Assembly (NCBI GenBank): GCA_028023455.1
Contig: JAQFVV010012400.1
Span: 9,910,248-9,974,247, forward strand
Direction of reading: 5' to 3'
Origin: Epiperipatus broadwayi
Taxonomy: Eukaryota; Onychophora; Udeonychophora; Euonychophora; Peripatidae
Length of the DNA: 64,000 nucleotides
Positions 1 through 10,900 of the stretch are shown piece by piece. The first letter of the stretch is position 1. The number at the start of each line of letters is the position of its first letter. The position numbers were made by a program, and so were the translations under genes. The notes under the pieces were generated by a model. That model was not told the origin of the DNA. It saw only the letters and a program-made list of their open reading frames with translations, and did no database searches.

Positions 1-289
1 ATCTGTGTTTTATATATATGCATGTTGAAAAGTGCTGTACAATTACAATTAGTATTCTAATTAAAATTTATCAACAAAATGTGTTCTATTATATATGATG
101 TGTGAGTGGAGAAGGGCTTGGAATAAATTATAATGGATATTGCTACTCCATTATATGTAGAAAAAATAATAGACAGACTTCCTCCTACCCTTTTAATGAT
201 AAATAAAATATGGCTAGCTGGGTTGTCTATGATATAGCTACTTGGAAAAAAATAGCATATTTATAAAATCCACAAGCACTTAGAAAAAA

Positions 290-379
290 TAGTCTCAAAG
301 GTTTACTCAAATCTAAACCAGTCCTGAGCATCACTAGTCTCAAAGGTTTACTCAAATCTAAACCAGTCCTGAGCATCAC
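290..379. repeat. Perfect 45-bp direct tandem duplication
   Basis: Two adjacent identical 45-bp units (290-334 and 335-379), each starting TAGTCTCAAAGG and ending GAGCATCAC. No difference is visible between the copies, which suggests a recent slippage or unequal-exchange event. There is no coding signal around it. Confidence 0.9.
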
Positions 380-1020
380 CACTAAATATATATTTCTATG
401 ATTTCAAAAATAACATTAAGATAAAATAACTATTGTTAAAATAATTGTTTATAAGATGATTATATATGTATCTATTTAGTTTTGTAAAAATTTATACCTT
501 AATTTTTTTAAAAAAAAAACTGACTTGCAGTTCATAAAAATAGTAACACATTATGATATTTAATGCTTGTTAAAGCTTGTAATATAGCTCTAAATCTTGA
601 GAAGTCAAAAATGAATAAATATCAAGCAAATTCCTATACACTTTATCACAAATGGAGATAATAGCTAAGAACTCTTGGGCCAACTTTTTAGCTAAGGAAA
701 GTTAAAAAAAAGAGTAGAAAATTAGTCAGATAAATGGAACTGTTATGCTCAACCTTGTATTTTGGTAACTTATCACAATGATTGCTTTATATTATCAAGT
801 GTTGACACTTATTCATAATATATGCCATTGATTAATTATGGCTATTTGACATTGTAGAATGATAATATTTTACTTATAACTATGTATTAAATAAACTTCA
901 AAATAAACTATGTATTGGATGGTTTTCATTATCCATTTGAATCATTAAATGTTTATTATAAAATTTCAATCTTTATACTTTTCTAAATAAATTTAACTAT
1001 TAATAATTACACACATGTTG
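380..1020. other. AT-rich DNA, nothing recognised
   Basis: This stretch is AT-rich with short A and T runs. No open frame, RNA gene or repeat boundary could be supported. Confidence 0.6.
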
Positions 1021-1147
1021 TGGTAGTAATCTCTTTTTCTTTAGGTATTGCTAGCCTGACTAATGAAAGCTAGCATGGGAGTTGAACTTGTGATCTTTGG
1101 TTTCATGAATATTAAATGAAGATGATACCCTAAGCAACAAAGCTACC
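1021..1147 (-). mobile_element. tRNA-derived SINE, copy 1
   Basis: Read on the minus strand, the sequence has a degenerate tRNA-like head with a B-box-like motif (GTTCAACTCCC) followed by a body beginning CATGCTAG. The head and body match, with substitutions, the plus-strand copy at 30,836-30,980: both show B box, then CATGCTAG, then a GTCAGGCTAGCAA-type segment, then a purine-rich AAGAG stretch. Two copies at distant positions and in opposite orientation support a dispersed Pol III-type SINE family. The A box is decayed and no target-site duplication was identified. Confidence 0.5.
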
Positions 1148-1149
1148 TT

Positions 1150-2400
1150 GTCTAAGATTTTGTTGGCTAAAGCATAGTCTTTTATTTAATATTTATACAT
1201 TTAAAGATCATTGGTTTAACTTTTATGCTAGTTGTCACTGGTTAATTCAGCAACATCTAAAGGAAAGATGTGAATAATATCGTATAAAATATTATGTCCA
1301 TATTAATCTGTATATGGAATAATGTTTGAATTTTTCTAAAAAAAATTAACGATTTAATTAGATGATGAAAATCCTCCATCATATAATTGCATGTCTTCAT
1401 GTTTAATAAACTCCAAATCTTTGTTAGAAATGTGTTGAATGAACAAACTAATTCAAATTTACAAGACTATACAGATATTTTATTAAAAACTGCTTAGAAG
1501 CTCCACCTTTGAGATGGTATATTATTGATAATTATATTAAAGAGTTGTGCTCGTTTTATTGTATTCTTATGCTGACATCAATTTATTAAAGTAAATTAAA
1601 CTTTTGTATAAAACATATTAATTAGAATAATGAAATTTAAAAAAATTGGAACGAGTTGTATATAGATTGAGTTGTATATAGAATGGTTAATTCTATAGAT
1701 TGTCTCTTTTATCATTGCATTAAATTGTTTTATCCAAGCAGTAAAGCTTTATAACAAAACTTGATAGCCACAAATGCCTATTCACATATATCTATATACT
1801 CACACATACGTCTGGGTGATTTAAACATTTCACAAAAATTTGTAAAATGCATTTTTAAAGAAATAAGACATAATGTTACATTTTTAGAATTGGTCTTGAT
1901 GTTACTTTTCAATTCAGCTTCCTGTTGCCAAGGGGATTAGGGTTTACCGCACCTTTCCTGTTCTTTTTTGTTGTGATAATTATGATGGATGGTTTGGTAA
2001 CTGATGCTGACACTAATGATGAGCTTTAACTGGTGGAAGCCTGATTGTCTTTACACCCATATTTTGGTTGACTTAATTGACTGTCTTAACTAAGGATAGA
2101 CTTACTTTCAGTTAAACATTTTAAGCTTTTAATCTGATATTTGCTAAATATTTTTTTTTTTTTTGTTTTGGCAGCTTTATTTTTTTTCTTTGTCAAAGCT
2201 GTGAAGTTATCTTTTTTTTTCATTAATAAGGCTCATATGTATAAAAATATAATTAAAGAAAAATGTATTTATATGAAACAGAATGTTTTGTTTATGAAGA
2301 TTATTGGCAATTAATAAACCTTTTTTTAGCTACTAAATTGTTTTTTTCATTCCAAATAAATTTGTTTTATACTTATTCTTGAACCGAATTAAAAAAAAAA
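1150..2400. other. AT-rich DNA upstream of the LINE, no gene seen
   Basis: The stretch is mostly A/T with runs of T near 2,150-2,220. A somewhat less AT-rich patch at about 1,915-2,070 has no convincing frame. No feature is supported. Confidence 0.5.
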
Positions 2401-2540
2401 AAGTTCAACGAAGTTCTCAGAATTGTTGCTAGAATTCTAATCCTTCATGTCATTTTGACTTCAAAAAAATTGTGTTTACAACTTTTAGTAAAAACATTTT
2501 AAACTTTCACTTTCTGCTTCTGCTGGTGTTGGAATTAGTA

Positions 2541-2960
2541 AATAATAAACTTCCACCAAACAAATTTAAAATTGTATGCATTAACTCTAATGTTTTGTCT
2601 GTCCTTGTTACCTGTCATAACATGTCAATTAATCCAATTTACGTATATGCTGCTCACTCCAATTATAGTATTTCTAATATCATCAACGTAATCAATATGA
2701 TAATGTCTTGTAATAGCTGGCCGTGTACTACAGAGAGATTTCAACACTGCATATGACTGTTTTAATAGCAGTTTCATTCATCTGATTGATAGATTAGTTA
2801 TGAGTGGACAAAGTCATGTCTCCGAATTCATGCTCGTATTATACCAAGAGATACAAATCATTAATAGCCCTTTTTTTATACTCCAGATATTCATTTTCTT
2901 ACTTCAGCCAGATTAAAGCATGTAGTATTTTTCCGATCATTTAGCACTGTGTTCAAATAG
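2541..2960 (+). pseudogene. Endonuclease-domain remnant of the Tx1-like LINE
   Basis: A frame through 2,541-2,760 reads like the central part of an APE-type endonuclease: a hydrophobic strand, then S-I-N-P-I-Y-V-Y-A before a serine-rich stretch, matching the usual hydrophobic-Y-A-P motif. The following 200 bp continue in shifted frames with DFNT-like and LTSAR-like fragments, the places where this family carries its GDFN and DH residues. Several frameshifts break it. The catalytic residues cannot be confirmed in one frame, so the assignment depends on position upstream of the reverse transcriptase. It is non-functional. Confidence 0.45.
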
Positions 2961-3184
2961 AAGCAACTAACAAATGCTACTCCTTCTCATAAGCATACAA
3001 TTAGATTACTAACTGGATCTACAATTACAGAGTCCATTCCTTCTGAGGTAGATATATATTTTCGAAAGATAGATATATTGAACAGACCCATAGAAGAAGC
3101 CTGGTTTGCTTTCATTGGCATACTTCAGACATTAATTTCTCATTACACCCTAAACACAAAGGGCCAATTGCATTTCTTAAAGAC

Positions 3185-3600
3185 ATGGATGAAATTAGCA
3201 ATCGTATCAAATCCTATATGTCAGCATCTTTTACTATTGAAGATATATTGTCTTTGAAGATTAAATATAAGGCTAAACAGAAGGTCTTGACTGACTACTT
3301 GTCTGGTAAAAGGGCCAAATTTTTTTTTGCTCAACAACACTGTTGGACTAGGGGTTATTTTCGCTGGGCTTTAGGAACTAGCAAGAAGGCCAGATGGCTC
3401 ATCGTATGTTGGCATTCCTATGATCTATGAGATATTTAAATTCTTTAAACAGAAATTACAGACTAATCAACATGTATTTTATTCCAACTGGTCTAACACT
3501 ATGATTCTGGAGGATCATGGCATTATGGAAGAGATGATAAATTACAAACTGCAAGCTATGTCTGATAGTGTTCATCCAGGATTGCATGCCATACCATGAT
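3185..3600 (+). pseudogene. Linker between endonuclease and RT of the Tx1-like LINE
   Basis: An 81-codon open frame (3,185-3,430), continued in another frame to about 3,600, is rich in lysine and aromatic residues and contains S-N-R-I-K-S-Y and T-D-Y-L-S-G. It lies between the endonuclease and reverse-transcriptase remnants of the same element, where LINE proteins have a poorly conserved linker ending in the residues just before RT motif 1. It has no domain of its own. A host-gene reading was considered and dropped because both neighbours are LINE pieces in the same orientation. Confidence 0.45.
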
Positions 3601-3689
3601 TTCTCATGCAACATCTTAGTAACTTTACAGTGCCAATTATTTTTAAAATGATGAATAATTTTGCAGTATATAAAAAGAATATTCTGCAC

Positions 3690-4560
3690 CTGTACCCGAT
3701 AGCACTAGTTCCCTTTATTAAAAAAAAGACCAGCCACACACTCTTCACAACATATGTCCTATCTCAATGTCTCCTCTTAACATCAAGATACTGGAAGCTG
3801 TTATCAAAGATAGGATACAGGATAGAATATTAGAAAACATTTCTATCTCCTAGTATGCCAAGAAGCACTCATCTCCTATTCTGGACATGGGTCAAACTAA
3901 AATCTTGATCGACACTGTAAAATATCACAGAAAATGGGCTGCTATTGCTGTCCAGCTGAATATTAATGCAGCCTTTGATTCTGTTAATATTAGCATCCTT
4001 CTCCAAATTCTGGCAAGCCATCACCTTCCCAAATCCATCATCCAAATGATTGAGAATCTGCTGATAAATAGAGAGATGTTTTCACTGGATGGTAATCTAT
4101 CATCTTATTTCTCACCAGATGTATCCATTCCACAGGAATCTCCTCTTAGTGCCCCGTTATTCATTTCCTATACTAATCCTCTGCTGCAGGCCATCGAGAA
4201 TCAATTACCGGGCATATATGTTCCCAGATTGACCAAACATATTAATATCATAGCTTATATGGATGACGTGCTTATATTCTTGCCTTCATCCATCTACTTA
4301 TCTAAATTATATATTATAATAGATCAATATTCTGACAAATATGGGCTCACTATCAGATCTTCAAAATCTACCATTTGGAACATTTATACAGGACAGAGAT
4401 ACAATACCAGATTTAAGGCATATCCTCAAAAATTCTTAGGGTTTGCCATATCCAAATTTCATTCTCAAATGTCAAGAGATATTCAGAAGGATATTATTTG
4501 TGCCATGAATTGCTAAACCAAGAGATTATCAAAAGTTTACCTGTCTCCATGCCAAGGTCA
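3690..4560 (+). pseudogene. Reverse transcriptase remnant of the Tx1-like LINE
   Basis: The main open piece is 3,887-4,516 (209 codons). It shows RT motifs in order: N-A-A-F-D-S-V-N at about residues 27-34 (motif A with the first aspartate), Q-E-S-P-L-S-A-P-L-F near residue 85 (motif B; the family usually has Q-G), and A-Y-M-D-D near residue 125 (motif C, the catalytic pair). The upstream part carrying the PIS-type motif lies in other frames at 3,690-3,880. The Q-E change, the missing start and the stop after A-M-N-C show it is not functional. The residues after motif C, with a K-S and an F-L-G-F segment, match motifs D and E of L1-like enzymes. Confidence 0.7.
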
Positions 4561-4898
4561 GGATTCTCAACATTAAAATCATGACTAAAATTAGCTATTA
4601 TCTTCCCCTAATGAAGGTTATAAAAGCATTTATTCACAGAATCAATAAGCTTGCTGCTGTTCATTTGTTCTGGGGAGGGAAAGTGGCTGCTAATAGTATG
4701 AGAGCAATGCACTATCACAAAAAATACAACTTGTTATTTCATTCAATATAAGCCATTCTTGTACAAAAAAACTTTATCTCTATGATGATTCGCATATTTG
4801 GATATGCATGAATTACATAGCTGGTTCAGCCTACTGATAGACCTCTTCCTCGGTCTAGAAATATATTTGATGCAGCTATTGACCTCATTAAACAAGAT

Positions 4899-5348
4899 AT
4901 GGTAACTACTAGTGATACCTTCAGTAATAGGATTAAAATCTGGGAAACATGTAACCTCATGCACCCAATAATAAATTCCTTTCTGCCATATTTAGGGTTG
5001 ACTAATGATAGAATTATTTCTCTTTTCAAGTATTGGTTCATGGAACCTAAATACCTGGACTTTGTTATTAAAATCAACCTTAATTCAATCAGCACCAGTT
5101 GGTTTCTTGCTTATAAAAGGGAGTTGACAAAGATCAATCTTTTGAGTCAACACTGTCAGAGGCATGAAGAGACTTTTGAGCATTTAATTCTTTTTTGCAC
5201 AGACCTCTCTATCTCAAAATGTTTCATTTTCCATATCATAATTAATTGTTATCTTGCCATCTCACTGAAAAATAGTATAAAAACCAGATCTATCAGTAAT
5301 CAGACTCTCACTGTTCATCATTCATGCCTTGTGGCCTGCCCAATGTAA
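4899..5348 (+). pseudogene. C-terminal segment of the Tx1-like LINE with a zinc-binding remnant
   Basis: A 149-codon open frame downstream of the RT contains CQRHEETFEHLILFC, that is C-x8-H-x4-C, the pattern seen in the C-terminal zinc-binding region of L1/Tx1-type proteins. The same C-x8-H-x4-C spacing occurs in the related fragments at 32,217 (plus strand) and about 52,850 (minus strand). The N-terminal half of this frame is tryptophan- and leucine-rich, as expected for the region between RT and the zinc motif. The first cysteine pair is damaged, with histidine where a second cysteine is usual. Confidence 0.55.
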
Positions 5349-5699
5349 AAAATTGTTCACTCCATCATGCTTCCAAGAAGAAAGTTACATCATGAACAAC
5401 AAGTTGGCCAAAATTAAGACTCGGGACCAGCTCCTTACTTTGTTGATAGGTGGGATCAGATAAATATCACGCAATAAACTGTTTTTGATCCTGATTGTTT
5501 ATTCATCCAGATCAATTCAGGGTAACTTTGTAGCAAATCATTTGGATATGATCACATTGTCTCTAATGGATTATACTTATAATAAAGTCATTCCTTCTTT
5601 GAACAATACCATGAATCAGACTTTTACCGGAGTTACTTACTGATAAGCTGATGCATCTGATAATTCACCTCTGTATCAATACTGAATTTATGTAATATA

Positions 5700-7800
5700 G
5701 TGTATCTGAATTGTAGTTAACAAGCGTGGTGACTGTTAACTAGTCTTACAGTTTCATTTGTTAATCATTGCCTACCATTCAGTTTGTAAACCTTTGACTT
5801 AGTATCTATGCATTATTTCCTAATTAATTAATCAATCTTGTGTCTAATCAGCCTTTTACAAATAAATAATCAATGTACATTGTTAATTTTATTATTCATG
5901 ATATTTGTGTATTTAAAATTTTTAATGAACATTTTGAGAAAACTTTCACTTTTATTATTTTGTTTAAGATCTTGTCACAACCTAACTATATGTTTCTTTC
6001 ATATTAGTGAATGGTACACTTTCAAATATGTATATCAAATATATTTGGAAATATATATCAAATTTAATGTTATATGTAATACCAAACTGGAGTTAATATA
6101 TATCTATTGTGTTTAGAATGGAGAATGGTGAATAGTGTTTTTAGAAGCTTAAGATTGTAAGCATGAATTAAAAAAGTGATAAATAGTTACAAGGAAAACA
6201 TTTTATGCCTGTCTATAATAATAAATAAATTTGGATTTTTAATAAAATTTAAATTCTACCTTTAAGGTTAAAAAGAATTTAACAAGTGATTGATAATCAC
6301 TTATATATTTGTTGAATGATTATTGTTATGGATAAACCCAACTAAAATGATTATAAATTAAGATTTATATTATACCCATAAATAAATACATCTAGTAGTC
6401 TTACATGAATTTTAGGAAAATGAATGCCTGGATAGTTGAAATATATATTAGAAGCCATTAATTCATTTTTTTTAATGACCATAAATAAAAACGATTATTG
6501 ATATTTTTAGAAATACAAAATATTTATTAGACCGAGAACGTGATAATAATCATTTGTCTTATTACCCAGTGAATGATTTTTGCTGTCATATAGTAATTTA
6601 CATAGTGCATATAAATATATGTATATAATGTGTGTGTATGACAAATCCTTAGATATATCAGTTTTATGAACTTTCTTAGAAAAATTATATATATACGCTT
6701 TGTTAATTTTGTATATATATTTTAGAATATACTGTAGTTGCAAAACAAAGACATTTGTAAATAGATATTTTTTTCTTTTATGAAAAATTATATTTACAAA
6801 AGTATTGTTACTATATCAAAATTTAACTAATCACACATATATATTTTTTTAAAAAATAAATATTTACAAGTTTTGAGAAATATTAGCAAAAGCTTTAACC
6901 TAGGGATGTGGGTGTAAATGCATAAAATGTTTGATTATTCTCTGTGTGATTGTTTAGTATTACAGTATCTATGTGTTGGCCAAATCGTACCTACCATTAT
7001 TTGGGTAGTAATATTACTGAAACTACTACTGATTAACTATGTTGGCCAGATGATGATAGATGCAAATTCAGCTGAAATAACACTAATCAATAGTGTACAT
7101 AGAAAAAAGTACCATATCTTACATCCATGAATGTTTTGTTTAACATATGTAAAGTGAAAACAAAATTCAAATAGTCACTGCAGGATATTGATAAAGGAAC
7201 AATGAACAGGATAGTGAAATTTCTAAAGATTTATTTTATATTTACTCTTTAGCTAATATTAGCAAGATACTTACTTACTGAATAATATTAGATAGTTAGC
7301 TGGTTGCTAAGATCATCTATATGAAAGAAAAATTTTAAGGCTGATTGAAACCTGAAAAAAAGTTCCCAAATATTATATTATTTGGATTCAAACCTTGGTT
7401 TATATATTAACCAGTGATTAATTCTTGCTTTTAATACAATGATGAGGTAAAACTGATGTCAAAAGTCCACTAAATGTAAAGCAAATGCCACTTCACCAGT
7501 AGCTCCCGCCTCCATAGTGAAAAATAAATCATTTACCAGACTTGCCATTAGTTACATGGAAAGTGTATGAACAAATTTTTATTCTTCTTTTATCCTTTAG
7601 ATAATAATAGTTAGATACCCATTTTCAACTCAATATTGTCAAATTGATATAAGCTGGGTGCCTGAAAGGAAAACTCTTAAGCTTGATTATAATCAGAAAA
7701 GAAATTTAAGTTTACTCAAACAAGTTTGAAACCAGGTTGTAAGCATGACATACAGAAACACTATTATTTCACCAAAAAACCCATGGTATATACATGTATA
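5700..7800. other. AT-rich DNA, no gene supported
   Basis: The longest open frames here are chance frames rich in I, Y and L without family motifs. Short TA-rich and T-rich tracts are present. A possible degenerate SINE B box (GGATTCAAACC) lies near 7,385, without a matching A box that I can defend. Confidence 0.5.
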
Positions 7801-7801
7801 A

Positions 7802-7946
7802 GACAGTATTAAATATATATAGCTAATTATTTATTTAACTAGCATGGGTTTTTTATTTGTAATAGTCATAAGGGAATCACCCCTGACACCATGCTAGATA
7901 AATAAATAACTAGTCAGATATATTTAATATTACATCTGATACTGTC
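7802..7946. repeat. Inverted-repeat (foldback) sequence
   Basis: The left arm (7,802-7,848) begins GACAGTATTAAATATAT and ends AGCATGGG. Its reverse complement recurs at about 7,889-7,946, ending ATACTGTC, with an insertion of a few bases. The loop contains AAGGGAATCACC, and an inverted copy of that loop stretch (GTGATTCCCTAATGGCTATTA) appears at 8,140-8,160, so a second fold extends outward. This is compatible with an old foldback or MITE-like element. Confidence 0.6.
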
Positions 7947-7949
7947 ATG

Positions 7950-10900
7950 CAGTAAATTGTAAAAATGATTAAGACTTTTACGCTCTTATTTCTAAATGCT
8001 TAAGATTGATATATATATATGCATTTAGATAAAAAAAGTTTAAGGTGGATTCATTCTTATCTTTTCAAAGGCTCTATCTTGTGTATAGAAAGTGAGAGTA
8101 TTTCTCAGCATGATAAATTCATACAGTGAATGTATCAGCGTGATTCCCTAATGGCTATTATAGGACAGTATTACATAAAGTCCATTATTTATTTAGCTTA
8201 GGACAGATAAATTCTTTTAACTGATAAAAAACTGAATAGATGTAATATTTGTCTGCTCTTTTTCTTTCTTTTATAACAATTAGTTTTGAAAGTATCCATC
8301 TACATAAAATCTGAAAGGTGGTTGACAAATGAATATGTTGTCATAGTGAATTTTTTAAAAAGTGTAACAATAATCTCAGTTTAATGGCTACAAGGAAAAT
8401 GATATTTTTTTTTACAATTCTGAATTTGTCTTATTAGAATATGAAACAAAAATAAAGTAATACTTCATTTAGAAACGAAATATATATTAATTTTAAATTC
8501 TCTCAACACTAATTTCTAGACTTATATGAAATAGCCATTTTTTCAAAATGATCTATTGTCTGCTTTTTCAGTTGTTCAAAATTTTTATTAGTGTGATAAT
8601 GGAATACATATATCTCATTACTTCTCATTCTTTCAGCAATCTTTTCAAGAATTTTGCACTTTTTTAATGAATTATATCATCTTATATTATGATCAAAATA
8701 AAATAATTTGCAGTTGGTAATTTGTGCTTTAAGCAAGAATTCGAATTTAATCATTTATCCACCGAAATTTATACGCACAGATATGTAAATATAATGTATA
8801 ACCCTACTTAATTGTGGTAGGCAGTTCTATTAAAATGTATAAATATTTCTATTGGATTATAAATACACAGAGAGAATTTGTATTATTATTATCATTATTA
8901 TTACTCATTTCATAATTAGTAACTTAAAATAAAACTCAGAGAAATACTTTTTAGGGCATTATGGCAAGAATGTTTGGAAATAGATGAAGAAGAAAAAGTT
9001 TGTCATTCTATTGATCCAGCAGCACTTGACATCCCAAGCAATAGATAAATACAATATCTCGGTTTTTTTAAGGATAGAAATTCATTTGTTTTGAGATCAT
9101 CATCAGTTAATCTAGAAATTTACTTTATATCTGACAGTTTTTTTTTTTTGGCTGCTGAAATCAAATTGCTTCAAATATTATTTTCATAGATGCATACACA
9201 TACTATATGAGGATTTTGGTTATAATTGATTTTTAACTTTCACTTACATGTATATTTTTTAACTTTGCTTGTAATATTTCGATGTTTTCTTTGTAATCTG
9301 GGGAGTATTGCTGTTAAAATTTTACTCTGTTCTCTTTTTTTATTTTACTAGACTTGCGTTAAGGCTTATTCCCTTATTAATACAGTTTTATGTCTTATTT
9401 TCTGAAAGCATACTTTTCTCTTTTCCCATCAGTCATAAATCTTGATTAATTGCAATAAATGTCAACATGGAAGAAAAAAAATCAATTGTTAATAGTTACA
9501 TTGTCTTACTGTTGTCCTGATGTGAGGTGTCTGCAGTAAATCCTCTGTTTGTGGAAAAGAGTCCCACAGGAATATACACTAGTATTAGTTTTGTTTTGAT
9601 TTGCCTTTCTCCTGAAATCAATTTGAATAACATTATTTTAATAACTATGATAAAGGCAACATTTAGTTATTATTTATTGTTTTATTTTGTTAAATTGTAA
9701 AAGCTATCTCAGCGCAACTGTAGCTCATTCACCTTTTAAGTCTACAACCTGGATTCAAATCCAACCGAAATTTTTTTTAGAAAGTTTAAGATTTTTTATA
9801 TTTTTTTTTAGATAGTCAGTCCATTTAATATCAATCAATTAATGGATATCTGGCTATCCTTAGCTAGAGAGTTAAAAAGAATAATGAAAAACTGGCAAGT
9901 CTACTTTTCTTTCATGGTTCCCTTATATAGGGATATTGAAGAAACACTTACCCTGAAGTGAATATTTAAAGCCGGTTTTTTTTTTTTTAATCTTTATTAA
10001 AATGTGCTGGATTATGAAAAATTTGGAAATTGATTTTATATTTTATAAAAGTGAAAAAATAATAATCCATTTTTATTAACTTAAATCAAAAATTATTTAA
10101 TGTATTATCCAAGCTGATTTTAGAATGTGATAGATATCAATGACTATAGACTTAAAGAGCATTAATTTAAGATCCTCTCATCCCACTCCCAACGCAAATT
10201 CAAGATTAATAAGAAGATATGGATAAAATAATGTATATTAATATAATAATGAAAGAAGTTACTGAAGTTTGTGCATAATATAGTACTAAAATGGAGATTT
10301 TAAAATAAAGAGTAATAAGAGATTGGCCAGCAAGGCAAACTACCATTGATATAATGGAATATTATCACTTGATTATATATAGAAAACACATATATACATA
10401 TTAAAGAAATTTGAATTTAGTGCAATATATGCTTGGTAAATAAAATAATTGTTTTTGCACTTATCTGCAAACCGAATTATATAAATGAAATGAAAAAAAC
10501 ATGTTTAATGGTAAAAATATATACATGCACAATGAATAAAATTCTACTGATAAACAAAAGTAATCTATAAATGGAGGTTATAAAAAAAAAATTGAAATGT
10601 ATCAGAGAAAAAAACTGAAGGAATTTCGTGGGAAAAAAATTAGTTTAACAAAACAAAAGTTTTGCTTTGTTTTAATCATGAATTGGGTTTGAATCTGGTT
10701 GAATATACTGTAGATTGTTTTTTTTTCAGAGTCCAAGAAAGCATAATATTTTTCTTTCAATTATCTAGCTATTGATGAATAATTGAGTAATTTGTTGTCA
10801 TTAGCTAGAGTATAGAATGAAAATCGAAAATTGCTAAAACTCTCCACTGTTTTTTGAGAAGGAGAGACTATTGATTAACACATGTCATGCAGTGAATTAA

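Larger units (their letters stand above)
2400..5660 (+). mobile_element. Decayed Tx1/L1-like non-LTR retrotransposon, near full length
   Basis: Fragments of one retrotransposon polyprotein appear in the expected order on the plus strand: an endonuclease-like segment (about 2,540-2,960), a linker (3,185-3,600), a reverse transcriptase with an A-Y-M-D-D active site (3,700-4,560), and a C-terminal zinc-binding segment (about 5,115-5,215). Many stops and frameshifts separate the pieces, so the element is dead. Both ends are approximate because no tail or target-site duplication was recognised. A related, 5'-truncated copy lies at 31,130-32,660. The Tx1/L1 assignment rests on the overall order and on the Q-x-S/L-P-L-S motif and zinc-binding pattern; another L1-like clade is possible. 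Confidence 0.65.
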
